From assembly GCA_028288645.1 (NCBI GenBank), contig JAQBNJ010000186.1, forward strand, positions 1-11,251: a stretch of 11,251 nt of DNA, written 5' to 3'. Made by a program: the position numbers and the translations under genes. Source of the DNA: Sediminibacterium sp. Lineage in GTDB: Bacteria; Bacteroidota; Bacteroidia; Chitinophagales; Chitinophagaceae. The notes beneath the pieces are model-generated. The model searched no databases. It worked only from the letters and a program-made list of their open reading frames with translations, and was not told the origin of the DNA. Shown here piece by piece: positions 5,619 to 11,251 of the stretch. The first letter of the stretch is position 1. The number at the start of each line of letters is the position of its first letter.

Positions 5619-7766
5619 TTAAAATATTTTGATTCCTCCATTCACCACAAACCCATCTACCGGCGCATAAATATCTCTGAAGATTGGATTATTAATGGAG
5701 CCTGTATAGATCGTGTCAAATTTTGTTTGCCTTGTATCCGTAAAATTCTCAAAATTGATAAAGATGGAAAAATGCTTCCAGGCCTTCTCACCCATCAAAC
5801 CAAATGTCCAATACGATCTCCCGATATTACCATCATTTAATTTTTGCGGACTAAAGAAATAAGCTTCGAACCCGATCTTTAATTTTCCTTCCTGCTCATA
5901 CATCAACACATTGTTCAAACGATGGCGGGCTGTCAACGGCAGCCATGAGCGCAGATCATTAAAATGTGTATTCACCCCGGCGTAGGTATACCCGATAAAT
6001 AATTTGAAGTTATCATACACAAAGCGAAGATTGGTTTCTGTTCCTTTTGTATCAATATGTCCTGTTGCATTTATGAACTGGTAATTGCTTCCAACGCTTG
6101 ATAAAACTAACGGCTTATTTAATCTTGTATAAAAGAACAATTGATTAATGGTAAAACCAACACGCCCAATCTTTGTGCGGTAATTGATATCAAAATTTAC
6201 TCCGGCAGATCTTTCATTGGCGGTTTTATTTTCGTCGATAGGTAAAATATTGCGGAACTGTGTTTTTTCTGCTTCTTCATTAAATACTGTCGGGATTTTA
6301 TAACCCAGCCCGCCACCGGCCCGTAAAGTAAGTTGTGGTGCGGGTTTCAACATGATCGAGATCCTTGGCAGGAGATCGAATCCAAAGGGTTGTGTATGAT
6401 CACCACGTAAACCGGTTTCGAGGCTGAAATTTTTTGTGGGCGACCAGGTATTCTGAATGAATAAACCAATCGTGCTGTACTGATAATCACGTAATGGATT
6501 CACCGTCTGTTTTTCTTCATGAAGATCATCAGACAGGAAATTGGCACCGATCACCCATTGTGTTTTCTCATATTGTGAACTATAGGTTGCTTCTGAAAAC
6601 AGTGAGTGTTGTGCTCCCTGGAAAGTGTAGGTTGGCACCTGTATCAACCGATCGAACAAACTGTAACTGATTTTAAAATTTAATTGTGAATGATCATTCA
6701 GCTGATGTGTTACCTGCGCCTGCGTTGTAAAACGACCGGTATTATTTTTTTCAAAATAACCGGTGGTTCCGTTCCTGATAAGATCTACACTGCCGCCGAT
6801 GCGTTTCTCTGTGATATAACTGATGCCGATATTAGCGGAGGTTCTTTCGCCATAGAAAAACAAACGCGGGTTGATCGTATACCGCTCAAATTCCGGAATG
6901 GCCGTCAACCCGATGCCTGCAGGATCAAATGCTTTTCCCGAATTCGCCGAACCAAAAACAGTGAGGCCAATTTTATTGAATTTCTGGCTGTAAAAACTGC
7001 TCAGGTCAAGTCCGCCTGCAGATGTTCCATTAGCAAGAAAACTCAATTCTCTTTTTGCTGTCGGTGTTTTAGAAACAAGATTCACTAAGCCCGCAATCGC
7101 TCCGCCACCATACAAAGTAGAAGAGGATCCTTTGATCACTTCAATCTGTTTCAGATCGAGTGGCGCCACCTGCATTAAACTCAATCCCCCTGAAAATCCC
7201 GCGTATAAAGGAAATCCATCGCGCAATATTTGCGTGTATCTTCCATCGAGACCTTGTATACGTATACTTGAATTATAAGAGGTAGCGGAGGTTTGTTGTG
7301 TTTGAATACCGGTGCTTTCATTCAGCAACATTCTTATATCACCGGGTTTCATATTTCCTTTTTCAGTAAGTTCTTCACCCGAGATCGTTTCAACACGTGT
7401 GGATATATCGCCGATGCTGCGGCTGGTTCGGGTAGCTGTAATGATCACTTCTTCTTCATGCTCTTCCTCTTCCAGTAATAATTGCATTGGCCCGTTACCA
7501 GGTTGTGGCGACTGCACTGTTATATCCAGTTCTTTCATCCCCACATAAGAGATAGTGATCTTATAATTACCCGCAGGAATATTTGAAAAGACCACCAGGC
7601 CCGTGCTGTCTGCCACAGCCGTTTTGTGCAGCGGCCCGATCCTTGCAGATGCACCGGCAAGCGGCAGTTTTTCTTCCCCGCCTTTTATAGAAAGTTGAAT
7701 GGTGTGCTGAGCTTGAACACTGGTAATGACAAGCATCAACATACACATGAAAAGTATATGCTTCAT
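5619..7766 (-). CDS. TonB-dependent outer-membrane receptor
   Basis: The protein has 715 residues. The signal peptide is residues 1-19, ending in VQA before QH. Residues about 21-98 are a carboxypeptidase-regulatory-like (CarboxypepD_reg) domain, with the characteristic ADSTGLVVFSNIPAGNYKITISYVGM block. An acidic linker EEEEHEEE leads to the TonB box VIITATR at about 107-113. The plug domain follows at about 118-235 (GDIRMLLNESTGIQTQ, RIQGLDGRYTQILRDGFPLY, QIEVIKGSSSTLYGGGAIAGLVNL), and the rest is a beta barrel ending in GGIKIF with a terminal Phe. The receptor would import a ligand across the outer membrane with energy from TonB-ExbBD. It follows the DUF6660-type gene by 42 bp, so the two are likely one operon. 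That pairing suggests metal uptake or metal-linked transport, but nothing in the barrel fixes the substrate. No SusD partner is present, so it is not a polysaccharide-utilisation receptor pair. Confidence 0.93.
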   Translation of the reverse strand: MKHILFMCMLMLVITSVQAQHTIQLSIKGGEEKLPLAGASARIGPLHKTAVADSTGLVVFSNIPAGNYKITISYVGMKELDITVQSPQPGNGPMQLLLEEEEHEEEVIITATRTSRSIGDISTRVETISGEELTEKGNMKPGDIRMLLNESTGIQTQQTSATSYNSSIRIQGLDGRYTQILRDGFPLYAGFSGGLSLMQVAPLDLKQIEVIKGSSSTLYGGGAIAGLVNLVSKTPTAKRELSFLANGTSAGGLDLSSFYSQKFNKIGLTVFGSANSGKAFDPAGIGLTAIPEFERYTINPRLFFYGERTSANIGISYITEKRIGGSVDLIRNGTTGYFEKNNTGRFTTQAQVTHQLNDHSQLNFKISYSLFDRLIQVPTYTFQGAQHSLFSEATYSSQYEKTQWVIGANFLSDDLHEEKQTVNPLRDYQYSTIGLFIQNTWSPTKNFSLETGLRGDHTQPFGFDLLPRISIMLKPAPQLTLRAGGGLGYKIPTVFNEEAEKTQFRNILPIDENKTANERSAGVNFDINYRTKIGRVGFTINQLFFYTRLNKPLVLSSVGSNYQFINATGHIDTKGTETNLRFVYDNFKLFIGYTYAGVNTHFNDLRSWLPLTARHRLNNVLMYEQEGKLKIGFEAYFFSPQKLNDGNIGRSYWTFGLMGEKAWKHFSIFINFENFTDTRQTKFDTIYTGSINNPIFRDIYAPVDGFVVNGGIKIF

Positions 7767-7808
7767 AGTAAGATTAAGAATTAAAACAATTGTTTACTGA
7801 TCGATGTA

Positions 7809-8114
7809 TTAAGCCATCCGCGGGGGCTGGAAAAAAGAATGCAGGTAACCCGTTTTTGAAGAAAAGGAATAGCGGCTATAAACAATTTTTGAATTTGTTG
7901 ATGAGGTAAGGACTAAAACAGCCTCCTGTTTGAATGTAAAACCATGGCAGGATGCACAGGTTGAAAAAGGAGAACAGGTATTACAATCCTTTACCGGGTT
8001 TGATCCCGATGCATCTTTATATTGTTCTGTTTCCTCGCATTTATCGAACAAATAACAAGGCGCGATGGCGCAGAACAGCACATAGAATGATAATATATAC
8101 GCCAGTGTTTTCAA
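7809..8114 (-). CDS. DUF6660-type cysteine-rich small protein
   Basis: The protein begins as LKTLAYILSFYVLF, read as MKTLAYILSF... with a TTG start, and has about 101 residues. A hydrophobic N-terminus (a signal peptide or anchor) is followed by AIAPC, a second Cys, and a compact Cys cluster DCNTCSPFSTCASCHGF. It ends in F-Q-P-P-R-M-A. The conserved SPF-x-x-C-x-x-C cluster, small size and terminal W/F-Q-P-P motif are what I recall of the DUF6660 family, small proteins next to TonB receptors and metal-efflux genes. Metal binding by the cysteines is likely but unproven. There is no in-frame ATG. An upstream TTG at 8156 would lie upstream of the best promoter, so TTG at 8114 is preferred. It is the first gene of an operon with the TonB-dependent receptor. 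Confidence 0.72.
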   Translation of the reverse strand: MKTLAYILSFYVLFCAIAPCYLFDKCEETEQYKDASGSNPVKDCNTCSPFSTCASCHGFTFKQEAVLVLTSSTNSKIVYSRYSFSSKTGYLHSFFQPPRMA

Positions 8115-8120
8115 TACGTG

Positions 8121-8128
8121 CAAAGATA
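8121..8128 (-). promoter_or_regulatory. -7 promoter box of the DUF6660/TonB-receptor operon
   Basis: On the minus strand this reads TATCTTTG, an exact TAnnTTTG match followed by CA as in many Bacteroidota promoters. A TTTG lies 25 nt upstream (CAAA at 8154-8157), longer than the usual spacing of about 20. The preferred TTG start lies only 6 nt downstream, so the transcript would be leaderless or nearly so. Confidence 0.55.
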
Positions 8129-8149
8129 GCTGAATGAATGAAAAGAAAA

Positions 8150-8179
8150 GCCACAAACAGTTATCTACTTATTTGTGGC
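8150..8179. promoter_or_regulatory. Operator-like inverted repeat between the DUF6660 operon and the HTH frame
   Basis: GCCACAAA at 8150-8157 is mirrored by TTTGTGGC at 8172-8179, perfect 8-bp arms with a 14-nt spacer. It covers the upstream end of the DUF6660 promoter and the candidate GTG start of the divergent HTH frame. No T tract follows, so a terminator is unlikely. A dimeric regulator binding two half-sites in adjacent grooves is a reasonable guess. Confidence 0.45.
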
Positions 8180-8384
8180 CTTGTCTCTGGCAGTCTTAAG
8201 TCTCTTAAAATACTACAAAGGCATATTTACCAAAGCCGGACTCGAACGGATCACCGGAATCAACCAAAGACAGATCCAACATTATTCTTCCGGACTTAAA
8301 AAAACAAGATTAACCCAGGCCAAAAAAAAAATAGAATCCGCTCTTCACAAACTGGGCAATGAACTTTTAGCAATAGAACTTTGA
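8175..8384 (+). pseudogene. C-terminal HTH domain of a HicB-like antitoxin, probable remnant
   Basis: This frame gives 69 residues from a GTG. Residues about 11-65 (LKYYKGIFTKAGLERITGIN, then QRQIQHYSSG and a Lys-rich helix ending NELLAIEL) strongly resemble the C-terminal helix-turn-helix that follows the RNase H-like N-domain of HicB-type antitoxins in Bacteroidota. That N-terminal domain is absent here. The same frame is closed by a TGA at 8139-8141, with no ATG in between, and no hicA-like toxin is next to it. It is therefore most simply a truncated remnant. It could instead be a small working DNA-binding protein, perhaps acting at the palindrome overlapping its start. The domain similarity is from memory and not searched. 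Confidence 0.5.
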
Positions 8385-8388
8385 CCCA

Positions 8389-9720
8389 TTAAATTTTTGG
8401 TAGTGAATACCCATTGTGATATTCCTTCATCAAATATGCATCATTCACTGCCTTGTCTGTAAATGCCGCTTTGGTTCTGTCCCAGGCTAGTTTTTTACCT
8501 GAACGGAAAGAGATATTTCCCATCTGCGCCACGGTTGCCACATGCGCTCCTGCCTGTATGGAACAATGCAGGTCCTCGGTTTTGCGCGACTTAACCACGT
8601 TTACAAAATTCACCCAATGTTTATCCAGCCCGTTATCTGATGATTTTTGTAGAGGCATGCTTACTTTGCTCTTGCTTTGTTTTTCTTCTATCACTTCCCA
8701 GCCTCCGCGGTTTAAAATAAGTGTTCCGTTGTTGCCGATGTAGGCGATACCATGATCGCGGCCATAAGAACCGTTATCAATACCCATTGCAGAATCCCAT
8801 ACAAGGTTAAATCCATCAAATTCGTACATGGTGGTAAGTGTATCGGGTGTTTCTTCATAGAGTTCAGGGTAAGCAAATTTTCCTCCGAGGCCATCGATGG
8901 TTTTGGGGAGATCGGCTTTCATTCCAATCAATGCATAGTCGAGTAGATGCACGCCCCAGTCGGTCATCAATCCGCCCGCATAATCCCAGAACCAGCGAAA
9001 GTCAAAATGAAAACGGCTTGCGTTAAATGGCCGCAACCTGGCAGGGCCAAGCCATTGTTTATAATCCACTCCCGGAGGCGGAGCCGAATCCGGCACAATA
9101 GGTTTGGGGCGCATCCATCCCTGGTAGCACCATACTTTTACGGTGCGGATATTTCCAAGTTTTCCGCTCTGCACAAAATCAACCGCGTCTTTAAAATGTT
9201 GCTGGCTGCGTTGCCATTGTCCAGCCTGTACTACTTTGTTATAACGCTGTTGTGCAGCGATCATCGCGCGGCATTCTACAATGGAATTGCCTACCGGTTT
9301 TTCAACATATACATCTTTGCCGGCCTGGCAGGCATGTATCATGATCAATGCATGCCAGTGATCGGGTGTGCCGATAATTACGGCATCAATGTCTTTCTGA
9401 TCCAACAATTGCCTGTAGTCTGAATACTTTTTTATTTTAGAAACATCATAATTTTTATCTGATAATTCCTTGATCCTTTTCTGGATCACGTTGGCATCTA
9501 TATCACAAACTGCCACGAGGTTTACTCCGGGTATTTTTAAAGCTGCGTTTACATTCGACCAGCCCATGCCGTTGATACCGATGGCGCCGATGTTCAATTG
9601 ATCGGCAGGCGAGATGCGGTTCTTAAAAATTGAGAATGCTTTATTATTTATGGCTGAGGTTAGCAAACCACCACCGATCAAAAGAGAAGATTGCTGAATA
9701 AATTTTTTCCTGGAGTTCAT
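8389..9720 (-). CDS. Gfo/Idh/MocA-family oxidoreductase with Tat-like signal
   Basis: The protein has 443 residues from the ATG at 9720. An upstream TTG at 9726 would add two residues and is less likely. The N-terminus NSRKKFIQQSSLLIGGGLLTSA resembles a twin-arginine signal (S-R-K-K-F in place of S-R-R-x-F), so export with bound cofactor is likely. The Rossmann domain follows: GAIGINGMGW at 45-54 binds NAD(P), and C-D-I-D-A lies at the end of strand 2. TPDHWHA and VEKPVGNS (E140-K-P) form the core active-site lysine motif. The C-terminal substrate domain contains GQWQRS, WCYQGWMRP, FRWFWDYAGGLMTDWGVHLLD and a long Trp/His-rich region typical of exported Bacteroidota members. The family oxidises or rearranges sugars and inositols, and some exported members are glycosidases using transient oxidation, so the reaction is not assigned. 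It probably shares transcription with the response regulator upstream (86 bp gap) or uses its own promoter. Confidence 0.9.
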   Translation of the reverse strand: MNSRKKFIQQSSLLIGGGLLTSAINNKAFSIFKNRISPADQLNIGAIGINGMGWSNVNAALKIPGVNLVAVCDIDANVIQKRIKELSDKNYDVSKIKKYSDYRQLLDQKDIDAVIIGTPDHWHALIMIHACQAGKDVYVEKPVGNSIVECRAMIAAQQRYNKVVQAGQWQRSQQHFKDAVDFVQSGKLGNIRTVKVWCYQGWMRPKPIVPDSAPPPGVDYKQWLGPARLRPFNASRFHFDFRWFWDYAGGLMTDWGVHLLDYALIGMKADLPKTIDGLGGKFAYPELYEETPDTLTTMYEFDGFNLVWDSAMGIDNGSYGRDHGIAYIGNNGTLILNRGGWEVIEEKQSKSKVSMPLQKSSDNGLDKHWVNFVNVVKSRKTEDLHCSIQAGAHVATVAQMGNISFRSGKKLAWDRTKAAFTDKAVNDAYLMKEYHNGYSLPKI

Positions 9721-9806
9721 AAGCAAGCGTTTATTGTGTTAGGCTTACAGGAAGTTACAAAATTTAATCAAATATTGCTTTTATGGGTTTTGCTACAGCG
9801 GGCAAA

Positions 9807-10232
9807 TTATTCATACTCATTTGGTGCAATGCATTCCATCCAATATTCCACTATTTTTTTTATTGTTTTCTCCAACCCTTCCATCGTATCCGGCTTTTTA
9901 AAAAAGCCCTGTACAGAAAGGGAATACGCATCAATAACTGATTTTTTATTGGCAGCAGTTGTAAAAAAAAGGTAGGGGATACATTTAATGTGTAATTGTT
10001 CATTGGTAAAAACCTTGCTTCTCAGTTCGAACCCATTGATCTTAGGCATATTGATATCGGAAAGAATTAAAAAAGGCGAGATATCCGTTTGATTGAGATA
10101 GTCCAGTGCTTTATTGCCGTCTTCAAAATAAACGATCTGGTTTTTGCAACCGATTTTTTTAAAGATCTCTTCCAGCATCTCCTGGTCTTCTATATCATCT
10201 TCTATAATAACGATAGGGCCGGTTTTATTCAT
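9807..10232 (-). CDS. Single-domain response regulator (CheY-like receiver)
   Basis: The protein has 141 residues and is a receiver domain only, with no output domain. Conserved positions are all present: acidic pair D12-D13 (IIEDD), phosphoacceptor D59 (LSDINMP), switch Thr at 91 or 92 (FFTTAA) and K113-P114 (FFKKP). Phosphotransfer from a histidine kinase is therefore likely. Receiver-only proteins in Bacteroidota often act as shuttle or stand-alone signalling proteins; in this group they often follow a hybrid kinase, but none is in this window. The gene lies 40 bp after the GH97 stop on the same strand and 86 bp before the oxidoreductase, so operon membership is possible and its pathway is unknown. 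The start ATG at 10232 is clear. Confidence 0.9.
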   Translation of the reverse strand: MNKTGPIVIIEDDIEDQEMLEEIFKKIGCKNQIVYFEDGNKALDYLNQTDISPFLILSDINMPKINGFELRSKVFTNEQLHIKCIPYLFFTTAANKKSVIDAYSLSVQGFFKKPDTMEGLEKTIKKIVEYWMECIAPNEYE

Positions 10233-10272
10233 AATCCCTTCAAGGTAGCCTAATAGCCTGCATAAACAGTTA

Positions 10273-11251
10273 TTATTTCACCAATACAAAACTCACTGCA
10301 ACCCCGCCACCATTCGCCAATACCAGGTGCAGGCTGCTGTTTGCATCAACGGTTTGTTTAGTGATCTTGTAAGCTTCGGGATTTCCGTTCACATCTGCGT
10401 TGTCTGCATCCGCATAAATAGTGGCTATGTATTTTTTCCCTTTGTCAAGAAAGCTTAGACTAATATCAGTACTGCGTCCATGTTCATCCGTAATGCCGCC
10501 GAGGAACCAGCTATCTTTTCCTTTCGCTTTTCTTGCAATAGTGATGTAGTCGCCGGGTTCTGCCTCAAGAATTTTTGTATCGTCCCAATCCACCGCCACG
10601 TCTTTGATGAATTGAAAGGCATCCATATGTGCCTCGTAATTTTTTGGAATGTCAGCGGCCATTTGTAGCGGGCTATACATGGTGATGTAGAGCGCCAATT
10701 GTTTTGCAAGTGTGGTATGCAATTGTCTTGCGGGTGCATACGATGCATAGCCTTTGATCTTAAATATCCCCGGTGTATAGTCCATCGGGCCACCCATCAG
10801 CCGTGTGAAGGGGAGGATCGTTTCATGCTCCGGTGGATTGCCATCATCAGTGAAAGCATTGAATTCATTACCACGCGCCGCTTCGTTGGCGACCCAGTTC
10901 GGATAAGTACGATGCAACCCCGTTGGCCTCACCGACTCATGCATATCAACGGTAACATGATGATCCAATGCTTTTTGCGCCACGCGTTCGTAATGTGCTA
11001 CCATCCATTGCCCATCATGGTGTTCGCCACGCGGGATGATCTTCCCAACATAACCGGTCTTCACCGAGGGAAAACCAAACTTATTCATAAAACGATACGC
11101 AGTATCCAGCCTTCTTTCGTAATTGGTTGCAGAACCGGATGTTTCATTGTGCATGATCATCGAAACGCCTTTTGATTTTGCATAACGCACCAATTCTTTC
11201 ACGTCATAATCCGGGTAGGCTGTTACAAAATCAAATACATTTTCTTTCCAG
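10273..11251 (-). CDS. GH97 alpha-glucosidase, SusB type (N-terminus beyond window)
   Basis: The frame is open from the right edge to the stop at 10273 and covers 325 residues of the catalytic and C-terminal domains. Upstream residues read WKENVFDFVTAYPDYDVKEL, so the GTG at 11202 is internal. The sequence follows SusB closely: SMIMHNETSGSATNYERR, VKTGYVGKIIPRGEHHDGQW, HESVRPTGLHRTYPN, NEAARGNEF and the run ILPFTRLMGGPMDYTPGIF. From established work on SusB, the glutamates in H-x-E-T, in HESVRP and in G-N/T-E act as base and acid in the inverting mechanism, and E in NE-x-A-R-G is a calcium ligand. All are present here. The Gly in KTGYVG marks the inverting clade, since retaining members carry a nucleophile Asp there. 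The C-terminal beta domain is complete. The enzyme releases glucose from alpha-glucans, most likely in the periplasm. Confidence 0.93.
   Translation of the reverse strand, partial: WKENVFDFVTAYPDYDVKELVRYAKSKGVSMIMHNETSGSATNYERRLDTAYRFMNKFGFPSVKTGYVGKIIPRGEHHDGQWMVAHYERVAQKALDHHVTVDMHESVRPTGLHRTYPNWVANEAARGNEFNAFTDDGNPPEHETILPFTRLMGGPMDYTPGIFKIKGYASYAPARQLHTTLAKQLALYITMYSPLQMAADIPKNYEAHMDAFQFIKDVAVDWDDTKILEAEPGDYITIARKAKGKDSWFLGGITDEHGRSTDISLSFLDKGKKYIATIYADADNADVNGNPEAYKITKQTVDANSSLHLVLANGGGVAVSFVLVK

Noticed and set aside
6690..7548. Plus-strand open frames opposite the TonB receptor, including a Ser-rich one
   Set aside because: The Ser runs are the antisense of the acidic Glu linker, and there is no independent coding evidence.
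8115..8156. TTG at 8156 as start of the DUF6660-type gene (115 residues)
   Set aside because: It lies upstream of the exact -7 box at 8121-8128, and the extra residues do not fit the family's usual N-terminus.
8138..8216. ATG at 8138 in another frame as the real start of the HTH gene followed by a frameshift
   Set aside because: The resulting N-terminus does not resemble the expected HicB N-domain, so no frameshift repair restores a full protein.
8453..9423. Several plus-strand open frames inside the oxidoreductase gene
   Set aside because: They are antisense shadows of a clearly conserved protein and have no recognisable sequence.
9721..9726. TTG start two codons upstream of the Gfo/Idh/MocA ATG
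   Set aside because: An ATG follows directly and gives the Tat-like signal its normal length.
10455..11175. Open frames in other frames of the GH97 region
   Set aside because: GH97 conservation explains this stretch completely; the overlapping frames show no domain features.
11200..11202. GTG as the start of the GH97 gene
   Set aside because: The frame stays open upstream to the edge with GH97-like sequence (VTAYPDYD), so this is an internal Val.

Overview
The window looks like chromosome from a Bacteroidota bacterium, most likely a Chitinophagaceae-type soil or freshwater species. The evidence is the gene content (a SusB-type GH97, a TonB-dependent receptor with an N-terminal carboxypeptidase-regulatory-like domain, a DUF6660-type cysteine protein, a DUF4382-type lipoprotein, a secreted ThuA protein, a Tat-like Gfo/Idh/MocA oxidoreductase). 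It is also the A-rich, Shine-Dalgarno-poor starts and the TAnnTTTG-type -7 promoter boxes. The species assignment is inference. I see no phage, integrase, transposase, CRISPR, tRNA or rRNA.

Layout, left to right. Positions 1-1465 (minus) hold a two-gene unit, a secreted ThuA-like protein followed 4 bp later by a GH9-type glycoside hydrolase that runs off the left edge. Positions 1466-1822 are a divergent intergenic region containing a MITE-like nested inverted repeat of about 160 bp. Then comes a cytidine deaminase with an unusual signal-peptide-like N-terminus (plus, 1823-2377). It converges on a YbjQ/UPF0145 protein with a long helical extension and a C-terminal zinc ribbon (minus, 2392-3486). 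A DoxX-like membrane protein (minus, 3634-4011) and an HxlR regulator (plus, 4117-4497) diverge from a short spacer packed with palindromic TATCC/GGATA sites. A DUF4382-type lipoprotein follows (plus, 4736-5542) behind a structured, terminator-like leader. Positions 5619-8114 (minus) form an operon of a DUF6660-type Cys-rich protein and a TonB-dependent receptor, plausibly for metal handling. A small C-terminal HTH domain of HicB-like antitoxin type lies divergent to it (plus, 8175-8384). The right end (minus) carries a Gfo/Idh/MocA oxidoreductase, an orphan single-domain response regulator and the C-terminal two thirds or so of a GH97 alpha-glucosidase.

How it fits together. Both ends are carbohydrate-degradation genes (GH9, ThuA, GH97, Gfo/Idh/MocA) typical of scattered CAZyme genes in Bacteroidota. 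The middle is a mosaic of short units for redox or stress response (HxlR/DoxX), nucleoside salvage and outer-membrane transport. Nothing here is a clear new defence or mobile system. The best leads for a second look are the nested inverted-repeat element with an exact 8-bp flanking duplication, the cytidine deaminase with an apparent export signal, the near-leaderless TTG start of the DUF6660 gene, and the dense operator arrays at two divergent promoters.
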